Source: Sandaracinaceae bacterium
Lineage (GTDB): Bacteria; Myxococcota_A; Polyangia; Polyangiales; JAFGIB01
DNA: 40,746 nucleotides
Assembly: GCA_017881055.1 (NCBI GenBank)
Contig: JADGRF010000305.1
Location: 1-40,746, forward strand
Direction: 5' to 3'
Shown: piece by piece, positions 18,347 through 27,292 of the stretch
Layout: every line of letters begins with the position of its first letter
How positions within the stretch are numbered: position 1 is the stretch's first letter
The notes under the pieces: generated by a model
The model's database searches: none
Told to the model about the DNA's origin: nothing
What the model saw: the letters and a program-made list of their open reading frames with translations, nothing else
Program-made: the position numbers and the translations under genes

Positions 18347-18787
18347 ATGGCAACGCTTTTAGAGCTATTGGGTGGGCCCGCGAAACGCGGCGCCGTAATC
18401 GATGATGCCCTGCGCGTGCTCGACGCCGAGGTCGACTCGAAGGGCGGCCTGAGCGGCATCGCAATCAAGACTGCGTTCAAGGTGGTCAAGAGCATCAGCC
18501 CGGACTTCCTGCGCAGCACGGTCGATCACTTGCTGAACGACTTCTTGAACGCGCTCGATCCGCTTTACCAGGATGCGCTGCAGCGCGGCGCCGATCCGAA
18601 GCAGATGCTCGTGGGCAACCCGAGTCGCGTCGCGGACGCGCTGCTCGCGATCACCGACGGCCGCGCGGCCCACGCCAAGAACCAGGCCGTGAAGAAGACG
18701 TACGAGAAGCTGCGCGACGGCGCGAAGAAGCACGTCGAAGCCGCGGTGCCGCGGCTGGCCGAGATGTTCGCCCGGCACGTCGGCTGA
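18347..18787 (+). CDS. DUF6918 family protein
   Basis: 146 residues. DALRVLDAEVDSKGGLSG followed by AIKTAFKVVKSISPDFL and a helical HLLNDFLNALDP segment matches the pattern I recall for DUF6918, a small helical family found mainly in actinobacteria and myxobacteria. Its function is unknown and there is no signal peptide. ATG 18347 is chosen because an upstream in-frame start at 18299 would lie inside the terminator hairpin. It is separated from the M1 aminopeptidase by only 12 bases, so they are probably co-transcribed. Confidence 0.75.
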   Translation: MATLLELLGGPAKRGAVIDDALRVLDAEVDSKGGLSGIAIKTAFKVVKSISPDFLRSTVDHLLNDFLNALDPLYQDALQRGADPKQMLVGNPSRVADALLAITDGRAAHAKNQAVKKTYEKLRDGAKKHVEAAVPRLAEMFARHVG

Positions 18788-18799
18788 CGGAGACACGAA

Positions 18800-21673
18800 G
18801 TGCCCAAGAAACGCGCCCGGTCGAGCAAGTCAGAAAAGCCCATCAAGCGCGCGACCCAGCGCGCTAGCAAACGCTCCACCAAGCGCGCGACCAGCGCACG
18901 TACAGAGAAGCGCGCGACCAAGCCCAAAGCCCAGCGCAAGACCGAGCGCCGGGCGGCGAAGAAGACGGCGCGCCAAGACGCGCGTAACGAAAAGCTGTCG
19001 ACCAAGCGCGTCACTGCAAGCGCGCCGGCAGCCACCCGCGCCGCATCGGGTAGCGGCTCGGGGACGGGCCTCGCATTCCGGCTGCCGAGCAGCGTGCGAC
19101 CGGACCTTTATCGGATCCACATCGAGGTCGATCCGAGTCGCGGAAAAGAATATCGCGGTGAAGTCTCGATCGAGCTGAGTCTCGCCAAAGGCACCGGCGT
19201 GATCGAGCTGCATGCCGCCGATCTCGACGTGCACGCCGCGAGCTTCGAGACCACGCACGGACAGTGGGACGCCACGGTCGAGGCGCATAGCGAGCGCGAA
19301 ACGATCTCGGTCGCGCTCGTCACGCGCACGCCCAAGGGCCGCGTGGTTGCTGCGCGCGCCCCCGCCGGTCGCGGCACGCTCAAGCTCCGCTTCACCGGTA
19401 AGCTGCGCTCCGATCTCCATGGGCTCTACGGGGCTAGCTCGGGCGGTCGGCAGTACGCGTTCACGCAGCTCGAAGCCGCCGACGCGCGGCGCTTCTTCCC
19501 GTGCTTCGACGAGCCGTCGTTCAAAGCGCGCTTTGCGCTCGCGGTCACGACCAGCGAGCACAACAACGTGGTTTCGAACAACCCCGTGCTGCGCGTGCAG
19601 ATGTTCAACGACGGTCGCAAGACCGTCTACTTCAGCGAGACGCCGCTCTTGTCCACGTACCTCGTGGCGCTCGCGGTCGGTGAGCTCGAGGCCTCGGAGC
19701 CGGTGTACGCGGGCGACGTCGCGATTCGCTTGCTGCACGTGCCGGGCAACGGTCACTTGACCGCGTTCGCGCTCGACGCCGCGCGCGAATGCCTGACACG
19801 CCTGGTCGACTACTTCGGCATCCCCTACCCGTACGCAAAGCTCGATCTGCTCGCGGTGCCCGACTTCGAGATCGGCGCCATGGAGAACGCGGGCGCCGTG
19901 TTCTTCCGCGAGACGTTGCTGCTGATTGACGAGCAAACGGTGAGCCTCGCCGAGAAGAAGCGCGCCGCCGAGGTGATCTGCCACGAGCTGGCGCACATGT
20001 GGTACGGCAACTTGGTCACCATGCAGTGGTGGGACGACCTGTGGCTCAACGAGGCGTTCGCCACGTGGATGGCGTTCGACATCGTGGCCAAGTGGCATCC
20101 CGAGTGGAAGATGTGGAACGACTTCGGTCATTCCCGCAACTCGGCGCTGCACCTGGACGCGCTCCACAACACGCACGCGATCTACACGAAGGTGGGAACG
20201 CCCGCGGACGCGACCGAGAATTTCGACCTGATCACCTATGAAAAGGGTGCAGCTGTCGTGCGTATGATCGAGCGCTATCTCGGTCCCGCCGTGTTCCAGC
20301 GCGGTGTGCGCAAGTACCTGGCGCGCCATCGTGAAGGCAACGCCGTCGCAGCCGACCTGTGGCGCGCGCTCGAAGAGGCCGGTGGCGACAATGTCGCGCA
20401 GGTCGTGCGGGCATGGATCTCCACGCCGGGCTTCCCGCTTCTGCGCTTGACGCAGAAAGCAGCCGCGCGCGGCGGCAAGACCGAGCTGGTGATCGAGCAG
20501 GAACAATTCCACGCCAGCGGTCCCGTCAGGGGCAAGCACGAGGCCGCCACGCGCTGGCTCGTGCCGTTCGTCGCGCGCGTCGGGCAGGCCGGCAAGACGC
20601 CGAACAGCCGGCTCGAGCGCAAGCTGCTTGGCAAGGCGCGCGAGACGCTCACGCTGCGCGGCCCGGTCGACTACATCTACGGCAACGCGGACGAAGGCGG
20701 ATTCTTCCGACCCTTGCACGACGGTCAGCTGCAAGCCAGCGTGCTAGCGGCCCTGCCCTCGCTGTCGAGCGCCGAGCGCTTGGGCCTTTTGCATCACGCC
20801 TGGGCGCTGGTGCGTGCAGGCTATGCGCCACTTGCCAGCTTTCTCCCGTTGTTCTCCGCGCTCGCAAACGAGCCCGACGCCGACGTGTTGCGCGCCATCA
20901 CGGGGCCGGCCGCGCTCCTGGTCGACGACATCGCCCAGGGCACGCTGCTGCGCAAGGCCACGCAGCGCTTGGTCGCCGATTCGTTCGGGCCTGCGTTCTC
21001 GGCGCTCGGCTGGAGCACCGCCGCGTCCGAACCCAACGACACGCGCCTTCTGCGCGCAGAGCTGGCGAGCCTCGTGGCGTTGGTCGCCGAGGAGCCTTCC
21101 GCGAGCGCCGCAGGTGAGCAGTGCTGCCAGGAGTACCTGCGCGCACGCTCGTCGATCGATCCGAACTTGGCGGGGGTCGTGCTCTCGCTCGGAGCGAGAC
21201 ACGCGGACGAGGCACGCTTCGAGGCGTACGTCGCTGCGTCGATCTCCGATCCCACGCCGCAGGAGCGCCGTCGTTTTCGCATGGCGCTCGGTGACATGCG
21301 CGATCCGGCGCTGGTGCAGCGCGCGCTGGAGCTCTGCCTTGGCGAACAGATCCCGACGCAGGATGTGGCCTTGCTGTTGGCACGCTTGCTGGTCAATCGC
21401 GCAGCACAGATCGCGACCTGGACGTTCATCAAGGAACGCTGGCCCGCGCTGCGCGAACGCATGCCTGCGATGCTCGCCTCACGCTTGATCGACGCAACCC
21501 CCGCGCTGCGCGAGGAGCGCTACCGCAAGGAAGTCGCGGAGTTCTTCAAGGCCAACCCGCTACCGACGGCAGCGCGCGCGCTGCGTCAAACACAAGAGCG
21601 TTTCAAGTTGGATGCAGCGTTCCGGCTGCGCGCCACGCCCGCGCTCGCCGCGTTCTTGCGCGTCGAAGCCTGA
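18800..21673 (+). CDS. M1 family zinc aminopeptidase with basic N-terminal tail
   Basis: 957 residues from GTG 18800, with GGAG 7 bases upstream. Zinc-binding HELAH at 395-399 with third ligand Glu418 (LNEAF), exopeptidase motif GAMENAG at 359-365 and catalytic Tyr480 make a complete M1 active site that removes N-terminal amino acids from peptides. Order: basic tail 1-75, saddle-like beta domain, thermolysin-like domain, beta-sandwich, then a helical C-terminal domain of ERAP/tricorn-F3 type reaching LRVEA. Family members are usually about 850-880 residues; the excess is the tail, dominated by Lys, Arg, Ala, Ser and Thr (KRATQRASKRSTKRATSA) like a histone H1 or AlgP tail. No signal peptide. 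Likely a cytoplasmic peptide-recycling enzyme. Confidence 0.95.
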   Translation: MPKKRARSSKSEKPIKRATQRASKRSTKRATSARTEKRATKPKAQRKTERRAAKKTARQDARNEKLSTKRVTASAPAATRAASGSGSGTGLAFRLPSSVRPDLYRIHIEVDPSRGKEYRGEVSIELSLAKGTGVIELHAADLDVHAASFETTHGQWDATVEAHSERETISVALVTRTPKGRVVAARAPAGRGTLKLRFTGKLRSDLHGLYGASSGGRQYAFTQLEAADARRFFPCFDEPSFKARFALAVTTSEHNNVVSNNPVLRVQMFNDGRKTVYFSETPLLSTYLVALAVGELEASEPVYAGDVAIRLLHVPGNGHLTAFALDAARECLTRLVDYFGIPYPYAKLDLLAVPDFEIGAMENAGAVFFRETLLLIDEQTVSLAEKKRAAEVICHELAHMWYGNLVTMQWWDDLWLNEAFATWMAFDIVAKWHPEWKMWNDFGHSRNSALHLDALHNTHAIYTKVGTPADATENFDLITYEKGAAVVRMIERYLGPAVFQRGVRKYLARHREGNAVAADLWRALEEAGGDNVAQVVRAWISTPGFPLLRLTQKAAARGGKTELVIEQEQFHASGPVRGKHEAATRWLVPFVARVGQAGKTPNSRLERKLLGKARETLTLRGPVDYIYGNADEGGFFRPLHDGQLQASVLAALPSLSSAERLGLLHHAWALVRAGYAPLASFLPLFSALANEPDADVLRAITGPAALLVDDIAQGTLLRKATQRLVADSFGPAFSALGWSTAASEPNDTRLLRAELASLVALVAEEPSASAAGEQCCQEYLRARSSIDPNLAGVVLSLGARHADEARFEAYVAASISDPTPQERRRFRMALGDMRDPALVQRALELCLGEQIPTQDVALLLARLLVNRAAQIATWTFIKERWPALRERMPAMLASRLIDATPALREERYRKEVAEFFKANPLPTAARALRQTQERFKLDAAFRLRATPALAAFLRVEA

Positions 21674-21709
21674 CGTGGCCCTTTCCACACGTGCAGGCGG
21701 GCACCGCCC

Positions 21710-21733
21710 GGCGTGTCATGCCAGGCGTGTCAT
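21710..21733 (+). repeat. Direct repeat upstream of the DUF155 gene
   Basis: The 10-base sequence GGCGTGTCAT occurs twice (21710-21719 and 21724-21733), 14 bases apart, ending 10 bases before the likely ATG. Just upstream, GGGC-ACC-GCCC could form a weak hairpin closing the M1 gene. The repeat could be a binding site or duplicated promoter element; its position over the ribosome-binding region would also fit translational control. Confidence 0.35.
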
Positions 21734-21742
21734 ACTCAAAGC

Positions 21743-22588
21743 ATGGCCTCCCTCGTCGAAGCGCGCCCCGACGCCCGCGCACCCTCGATCAAACCCGTGG
21801 CCCTGTTTCGCGGGCAAACCCGCGTGTCGATTCGCGCGCTGCTGCTCGGTGGACGGGCAGCGCCGATTGCGAACGACGAGTTTCGTCGTGTCGCCGACCG
21901 ACCGCTAGTGCTTGCAGCGCCCGATCAAGGCGGCGCCGTCATCTTTCGCTACGGTGCGGCCGTGCTCTTCGGCATGACGCCGGAGAGCGAGCAAAAGCTG
22001 ATCGCGAGCTTGGGCGTGAAGGAGCCGCTGGCCAAGCCCGAGTTCGAGCTGGTCGATCTGCGCATCGACGGTGACGCCGACGCGGGGCCCGACATCGAAG
22101 ACGGCGTGATCTTCATCCCCGACGACAGCCTGCCGCGCTTGCAGGTGATCGCCGAAGCGCTGGGCAAGAGCGTCGTGCTCGCGCACTACGAGAGCTCGAT
22201 CGCGCAGACCTTCGATCGCATCGAGCCGCTGGCCCAGAACCTGAGCGAACATGGCGGCGTTGGCAAGCGCGTCCGCGAGCTGCTCGAGCACATCGGCGGC
22301 GCGCTGTTGTCGGAACAGCGCATGGTCGGCCGCGTCGAGGTGCGCGAAAAGCCCGAGATGCTCTGGGAGAATGCCGAGCTCGAGCGCTTCTACGCCCGCC
22401 TCGAGCGCGAGTACGAGCTACGTGAGCGTGCGAACGCACTGGAACGTAAGCTGGACCTGATCTCGCGCACGGCGCGCACGGCGCTCGATCTCCTGCAGCA
22501 GCGCCGCAACCTGCGCGTCGAGTGGTACGTCGTCACGCTGATCGTGATCGAGATCCTATTGACGCTCTACCAGATGCTGGTGAAGTGA
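21743..22588 (+). CDS. DUF155 (RMND1/Rmd1-like) membrane protein
   Basis: 281 residues from ATG 21743; an earlier in-frame start at 21713 is less likely. The core (GGAVIFRYGAAVLFGMTPE, DGVIFIPDDSLPRLQVIAEALGKSVVLAHYE, RIEPLAQNLSEHG) follows the DUF155 family, whose eukaryotic members RMND1 and Rmd proteins are linked to mitochondrial translation and microtubule dynamics; bacterial function is not established. A charged helical, probably coiled-coil segment (LERFYARLEREYELRERANALERKLDLI) leads to one C-terminal membrane helix (WYVVTLIVIEILLTLYQML) with almost no tail after it, so it is tail-anchored. It converges on the macro-domain gene with 21 bases between them. Confidence 0.85.
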   Translation: MASLVEARPDARAPSIKPVALFRGQTRVSIRALLLGGRAAPIANDEFRRVADRPLVLAAPDQGGAVIFRYGAAVLFGMTPESEQKLIASLGVKEPLAKPEFELVDLRIDGDADAGPDIEDGVIFIPDDSLPRLQVIAEALGKSVVLAHYESSIAQTFDRIEPLAQNLSEHGGVGKRVRELLEHIGGALLSEQRMVGRVEVREKPEMLWENAELERFYARLEREYELRERANALERKLDLISRTARTALDLLQQRRNLRVEWYVVTLIVIEILLTLYQMLVK

Positions 22589-22609
22589 GAGCCCGGCGGT
22601 AAACCAGCT

Positions 22610-23518
22610 TCACCGGTTGTGAATCATCGTGCGCTCTTCGCCATTTTCGAAGAGCACGATCACCATACGCTCGGGCTTGACGATCTGAACGCGACCGACG
22701 CCGAACGTGGGATGAATGACCCAGTCGCCTTCCCGGTAGGTGCGCGTGCGATCGTACGGTTGTGCCCGCGGGCGAGCAGCCACGAACTCTTCCGCGCGCA
22801 GCCTGGCCGCGACGGCCTTGGCGCTGGTGCCGCGCCCACCCGTGCTCGACGACCCGCTCGACGACCCCGACGCAGCGCGCTGGCCACGCGGTGCAGCTGA
22901 CCGCGAGGGCGTGCTCTGTGTCGGTGCGGGTGCGCTGACCTGGCGAGCAAGCCGCTCCACCAGACGCTTGGCGCCACTCACTTGCGCGCTGCTCGGATCG
23001 CACACGACGACCTCTTCGATGTGCGAAGGGCGCTCGGCCGCAAAGCACGCTTCTTTGTATGCCGCGGCGGCGCGCACGATCGCCGCCATGCGTTCGGCGA
23101 CCGGCGCCTCGCCGCGACCAGCACCGAGCGCCGGGAACGCCACGCGCACCACATCGTGCTCGGCCACGAACTCGATCACCTTGCGGGAGATCTCCTGCAC
23201 GACTTGAACGCTGGGCGCGGGCGACGACTCGGTGTCCGCGTGCGGCGGGCGGCTCGCGACCCAGATCAGAAAATCACAGTGCAGCTTGCCCGGGTGCAAG
23301 CGCAGTACACCGCCGATCGGCAAGCGCTGGTTGGGCAGGCGCTTTTGCTCCTTGTCGAGCACGGCGCGCAGCTCTTGGCCGTACGCATCCCACAGGTCGC
23401 GGTCCTTACCCGGTGGACGCCACAGACCGAGGTCCTGCGTACCGTCATAAACGATCACCGACGCGCGCTTGCTCGACGGCAGATTGAGAACGGAAGCCTG
23501 GAGCAGCGAGATATCCAC
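22610..23518 (-). CDS. Macro-domain protein with C-terminal Tudor-like (PcrA/CarD-type) module
   Basis: 302 residues from GTG 23518. Residues 1 to about 190 follow a macro (ADP-ribose-binding) fold: an opening strand SVIVYDG, then VRVAFPALGAGRGEAPV, which matches the AFPALGTG...P loop around the distal ribose and phosphates, and VVVCD as final strand. A Ser/Gly/Pro-rich linker (about 195-240) follows. The last 45 residues (YREGDWVIHPTFGVGRVQ...VLFENGEERTMIH) match the small beta-barrel at the C-terminus of PcrA/UvrD helicases and the RNA-polymerase-binding end of CarD-type proteins. The combination suggests an ADP-ribose or nucleic-acid related factor docking on RNA polymerase; this is inference. 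Confidence 0.75.
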   Translation of the reverse strand: MDISLLQASVLNLPSSKRASVIVYDGTQDLGLWRPPGKDRDLWDAYGQELRAVLDKEQKRLPNQRLPIGGVLRLHPGKLHCDFLIWVASRPPHADTESSPAPSVQVVQEISRKVIEFVAEHDVVRVAFPALGAGRGEAPVAERMAAIVRAAAAYKEACFAAERPSHIEEVVVCDPSSAQVSGAKRLVERLARQVSAPAPTQSTPSRSAAPRGQRAASGSSSGSSSTGGRGTSAKAVAARLRAEEFVAARPRAQPYDRTRTYREGDWVIHPTFGVGRVQIVKPERMVIVLFENGEERTMIHNR

Positions 23519-23633
23519 TGAGCCTCGGGTTCGTGCCTAGTCGGCGCGAGCGGGCGCTCTTAGCTCACTCGGCGCGATCTCGCAATGGTCACGAGCAGGC
23601 CACGCGGTCACTCGTCGCTGTCACTGGTCGCGG

Positions 23634-25553
23634 TCATTCGTCCAATCTACGATCTTTGAGCGGGCGCGGAATGTTGTACGCCTCGAGGCGCGAGATCAGC
23701 GTGCGCCGCGAGATGCCGAGCTCGCGCGCAGCACGCGTCTGGTTACCGCCGCAGCGTGTCAGCGCATCGATGATGTGATGACGCTCGACCTCTTGCACCT
23801 GGCGCTTCAGCCGCTCGCCGAGGGAAAGCTCGTCGGTGAGATCTTCATCGTCGGGGGGCGGGATCAGGGTTTCGTGATGCGTCGGGGACGGGGCCCGTGC
23901 TTCGTACGCGCCATGACCGACGCGACCACCCGCAGCGGGTCCATTCGGCCTTCCGCCGCGCGAGTCCGAGATCGGCGTGCTCACGGTGGCGGTCATCTTC
24001 TCGACGGGAAAGTGCTCGGGCAAAATCGGGTCGTCGCCGGCCAGCAGCACGGCACGCTCGATCGCATTGCGCAGCTCACGGATGTTGCCGGGCCAGCTGT
24101 AGCCGAGCATGAGCTGCACGATGTCACCGCTCAGCACAGGCGGCGTGCGTCCGTTACGTGTCAGCTGATGCGCGAATTGACGCGCCAGGGCTTCGATCTC
24201 GTCGGGTCGCTCGCGCAGCGGCGGAATGTGCAGCGTGACACCCGCCAAACGGAAGTACAGATCCTGCCTGAACTTGTGCTCGGTGACGGCAATCTCGAGG
24301 TCGCGATTGGTGGCCGCGACGAAGCGCACGTCGATTGGCCGTGGCTTCACGCCGCCCACACGCCACACCTGACGCTCTTCGAGCACGCGCAGCAGCTTCA
24401 CCTGCACGGACATCGGCAGCTCGCCGATTTCGTCGAGAAACACCGTGCCGCCTTGCGCGGTCTCGAGCAGGCCCGCCTTCACTTGATGCGCACCGGTGAA
24501 CGCGCCGCGCTCATGACCGAACAGCTCGCTCTCCAGCAAGGACTCGGAGAGCGCCGCGCAGTTCAAGCGCAGGAACGGCTTCTTCGCGCGCGGCGAGAGG
24601 CGATGCACCTGCTCGGCCATCACCTCTTTGCCGACGCCGGTATCGCCTTGAATCAGGATGGTGATATCGCCGGGGGCGACGCGCTCGAGCAGCTCGTAGA
24701 GCTTGCGCATGACGGCCGAGCGGACGACGATCGGTCCCATCGCCTCTGGCGCCGGCGTGCCGCGCGCGGTGGCGCCCGCTTTGGCTTCGAGCACGTCTGC
24801 GCTGCGACCGTCACGTGGAAACAGCGCGATCGTAATGCGCGACGTGATGCCCACGTCTTCGAACGCTTTCTCGAGGGCAGCCACGACGGCGCTGACTTCG
24901 TCCTCGGAGCGCTCGACCAGCAGCACTTCGTAGTCGCCGGGACCGTACAGGCCCACGACGTCGTCGGTGCGCAGCGTGTTCGCGAGCACCTGCTGCACCA
25001 GCTCGCCCTCGCGCGGCGGTGCCGGGTTGCGAATGCGTAGAAGGCCGAAGCTGCCGGTGGTACGGGCTGCACGCGCGCACTCGTCTTCGAGCCGGCCTTC
25101 GAAGTAGCCGTGCGCCCAAATGCGCCACTCGCGCGTTGCGATCGGTCGCTGCTGCACCATCACGAGCGCGGAGCCGAGCTCCATGACTTCGCCGAGCACG
25201 ACCTCGATCGGCTGCGCAGGCGCGACCAGAGCACCACGTACACGCGTGCCGTTCGCGCTACCCAGGTCTTCAATCGTGACATGGGCGGTCTGGGTGCCGC
25301 CGTGCGGGCTTTGCGTGAGCTGTGCACCGACCCGAACTTTGGCGTGCATACGCGAGACCGAGGCGTCGATCACCTGCACGTCGCTCTCGCGGGCGCGACC
25401 GATCGTCACCTCGCCGGATTCCGGCAACGTGTGAGTCGACACGACGCCGTTGACGATGACCAACAGGCCGAACTTGCCCTTGGTCCCGGTCACGGCCGGC
25501 GTGTTGCGCAGGGTCGAAGCCCTGTCTCTCATGGCGCGCGGACGATCCGTCAC
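23634..25553 (-). CDS. Sigma-54-dependent activator with FHA, degenerate GGDEF, AAA+ and Fis-type HTH domains
   Basis: 639 residues from GTG 25553 (ATG 25532 possible). FHA domain at about 27-135 with the phosphothreonine-binding set Gly52-Arg53, Ser67, His70 and Asn101-Gly-Thr. Residues about 145-262 look like a GGDEF fold ([38 protein letters not shown]) with GPGDYE at 204-209 instead of GGDEF, so diguanylate cyclase activity is unlikely. AAA+ core: Walker A GDTGVGKE (303-310), GAFTGA intact at 350-355, Walker B TVFLDE, then WPGNIREL. C-terminal Fis helix-turn-helix [16 protein letters not shown]. It should activate sigma-54 promoters when a Ser/Thr-kinase-phosphorylated partner binds the FHA domain, a scheme known from Myxococcus. 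Its target promoters are not seen. Confidence 0.93.
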   Translation of the reverse strand: MTDRPRAMRDRASTLRNTPAVTGTKGKFGLLVIVNGVVSTHTLPESGEVTIGRARESDVQVIDASVSRMHAKVRVGAQLTQSPHGGTQTAHVTIEDLGSANGTRVRGALVAPAQPIEVVLGEVMELGSALVMVQQRPIATREWRIWAHGYFEGRLEDECARAARTTGSFGLLRIRNPAPPREGELVQQVLANTLRTDDVVGLYGPGDYEVLLVERSEDEVSAVVAALEKAFEDVGITSRITIALFPRDGRSADVLEAKAGATARGTPAPEAMGPIVVRSAVMRKLYELLERVAPGDITILIQGDTGVGKEVMAEQVHRLSPRAKKPFLRLNCAALSESLLESELFGHERGAFTGAHQVKAGLLETAQGGTVFLDEIGELPMSVQVKLLRVLEERQVWRVGGVKPRPIDVRFVAATNRDLEIAVTEHKFRQDLYFRLAGVTLHIPPLRERPDEIEALARQFAHQLTRNGRTPPVLSGDIVQLMLGYSWPGNIRELRNAIERAVLLAGDDPILPEHFPVEKMTATVSTPISDSRGGRPNGPAAGGRVGHGAYEARAPSPTHHETLIPPPDDEDLTDELSLGERLKRQVQEVERHHIIDALTRCGGNQTRAARELGISRRTLISRLEAYNIPRPLKDRRLDE

Positions 25554-25662
25554 GGTTGGCGCACGGGGTTAGCACATCTTGATGGTCGGGCCAAAGCCCC
25601 GTGTTGAAGCGACGACGCCACAACGATTCGTGACGCGACGAGCGGAAACAGGGTCAAAGAGC

Positions 25663-26022
25663 TCAATGTGTGGCGCCTGAATCGTCGCCCGGCGTGGAGC
25701 ACGGAACTTCGCCTGCGTCGTCGCTGTCGCGGCAGCCGCCGTCGATCGGCTGCATACCAGCGTCCTCGCGCGTGCCACCCGTTGCACCGCCGGCGCCGGT
25801 TCCGCCGTCGGAGCTACCGCTGCCGCCGGCTCCCGCGGAGCTACTGCCGCCGGCTCCGCTGCCCGCGGCACCGAGCACGCCGGCATCGCTGTCATGGAGC
25901 TCGTTCGGGGGAAGCGGGTGCGGCCCCGCTAGGCAGCCCTGCAGCAAACCGCTCGCAAGACCGATCGCGACGCCGAGGCGAACGAGTCGGGACCCGCGTG
26001 AGCTTGCTGAGGCTTGTGCCAT
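25663..26022 (-). CDS. Small Gly/Ser-rich lipoprotein
   Basis: 119 residues. The basic start (SSRGSRLVR), hydrophobic VAIGLASGLLQG and Cys30 form a lipoprotein signal (lipobox LQGC). After Cys the chain is AGPHPLPPNELHDSDAG, then a low-complexity run of Gly, Ser and Ala (about 50-85), ending in an Asp-rich part with two Cys (GGCRDSDDAGEVPC). No fold is expected, so it is probably a lipid-anchored linker or surface tag. The gene reads toward the FHA activator (109-base gap), so it could share a transcript with it. Function unknown. Confidence 0.7.
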   Translation of the reverse strand: MAQASASSRGSRLVRLGVAIGLASGLLQGCLAGPHPLPPNELHDSDAGVLGAAGSGAGGSSSAGAGGSGSSDGGTGAGGATGGTREDAGMQPIDGGCRDSDDAGEVPCSTPGDDSGATH

Positions 26023-26141
26023 GGTGTGCCAGAGACGGGGGTCGGAGCGCGCGACAGCCTACCAACGCAAGCTGTGTACCAACACTCGAACGCCGCCCGC
26101 TCAAGCGCGCCGCCGTGGCTTGTAGCACCGTCCGGCGCGAA

Positions 26142-26990
26142 CTACAGCTTCCACACGGGGTCGGCGGGCGTCGGATTTGGGCGACCGAGCGCGTAGCCCT
26201 GACCAAAGTGACAGCCGCAGTCGCGCACGGCGCGCACTTCGTCCCACGTCTCGAGGCCTTCGGCGACCACGCGCGCGCCGAGATCCACGCACATGCGCAC
26301 GACCGCCTGCACCAAGATCCGCTGACGCTTGTTCTGATCCAGATTCGTCACGAGCTCACGATCGAGCTTCACGATCGACGGCTCGAGATCCGAGATGCGC
26401 CGCAGGTTGGAGTAACCCGCGCCGAGATCGTCGACGACCAAGTGCACGCCCCCGCGATCGCGCATCTCGCGCAGCATCGACGCGCATAGGTCGTAGTGGG
26501 AGAACGGCACCGACTCGGTGATCTCCACGTAGACGTCGTCGTCATGCGAATACATCGGATCGTCGAGCTGGATCACGAAGCGATCGCCGAGCTCGGCCGG
26601 ATGCACGTTCAAAAACAAAGGCACACCGCGGCAACGCTCCGAGCCGATCTGGCGCAGCGTGCGACCCAGAAGACCGCAGAAGCGCTCGGCAGCAGCGCGC
26701 TTGAACAGGATCGACGGATTCGTCAGGCCCGGCACGCGGCAGCGCGCGAGCACTTCATACGCGAAGGTCTTGCCGTTCTCGAGGTGCACGATCGGCTGGT
26801 ACACGCAGCTCAGCTCCGAATACGGCACGCAGCCGATCATCACCTCGCCGGTGGCGTTCTCGACCGCTTCGAGCGACCAGTACGTATTGGCCGCCGGCGG
26901 ATCCGAGGGCGGCGACTCGCGCAGGTTGAACCCGCTGCTGCGCGGCGCCCAGACGCCCTCGACCGAGTGAAAATATGGCTTGGATGACAT
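26142..26990 (-). CDS. Stand-alone EAL domain protein (c-di-GMP phosphodiesterase candidate)
   Basis: 282 residues. A 60-residue leader of unknown role precedes an EAL domain. The signature is EVLAR (Glu79) rather than EALAR, but the other metal, substrate and catalytic residues are all present: Asn128 (NVHP), Glu156 and Glu159 (EITE), Asp187-Asp188 (VVDDLGAGYS), Lys208 (VKLD), Glu244 (VAEGLET) and Gln264 (GQGYALGRP). It should therefore hydrolyse c-di-GMP to pGpG. No GGDEF, membrane segment or signal peptide is present. Its upstream region (27001-27060) has a local AT-rich patch with the dyad GTAA-GA-TTAC at 27041-27050, a candidate promoter/operator. No operon partner is obvious. Confidence 0.9.
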   Translation of the reverse strand: MSSKPYFHSVEGVWAPRSSGFNLRESPPSDPPAANTYWSLEAVENATGEVMIGCVPYSELSCVYQPIVHLENGKTFAYEVLARCRVPGLTNPSILFKRAAAERFCGLLGRTLRQIGSERCRGVPLFLNVHPAELGDRFVIQLDDPMYSHDDDVYVEITESVPFSHYDLCASMLREMRDRGGVHLVVDDLGAGYSNLRRISDLEPSIVKLDRELVTNLDQNKRQRILVQAVVRMCVDLGARVVAEGLETWDEVRAVRDCGCHFGQGYALGRPNPTPADPVWKL

Positions 26991-27247
26991 CGAGCGCCGG
27001 CTAGTCGTTGAGCTTAGCCGCGGGAGCCAACCGAGTAAATGTAAGATTACGCATATAGCGGATGGCCTGGGCGCTGGCCTGCCGGCGAAAACGCGAAACG
27101 TGATAGCTCGCGGGGGAAAATTCCAGTCGGGTCGGGAGCCGGCGCGGTGGATGCTGGAGGTCTTGCGAGCCCTGACTGTTTCTCCCCTTTGGGGCGAGTG
27201 TCCCGCTCACGCAGACCGTCATCTCCGTTTCCGGCTCCCGCCACATC

Positions 27248-27280
27248 GAACCGGACAGGCGGTTTTCCCGCATCCGGCTC
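27248..27280 (-). ncRNA. Group II intron domain V hairpin
   Basis: Reading on the minus strand, arm GAGCCGGA pairs with UCCGGUUC over eight pairs including the conserved G-U third pair. Then comes a small bulge (CUG opposite U) and an upper stem GCGG/CCGC closed by a GAAAA loop. Length 33 bases against the usual 34. The catalytic AGC triad is kept. This is the ribozyme core hairpin, about 12 bases beyond the maturase stop, its standard place. Confidence 0.78.
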
Positions 27281-27292
27281 ACCGCGGAGGCC

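Noticed and set aside
18830..20734. Minus-strand open frame of 634 codons opposite the M1 aminopeptidase
   Set aside because: The opposite strand carries a full zinc-peptidase active site; this frame has biased shadow composition and no motif.
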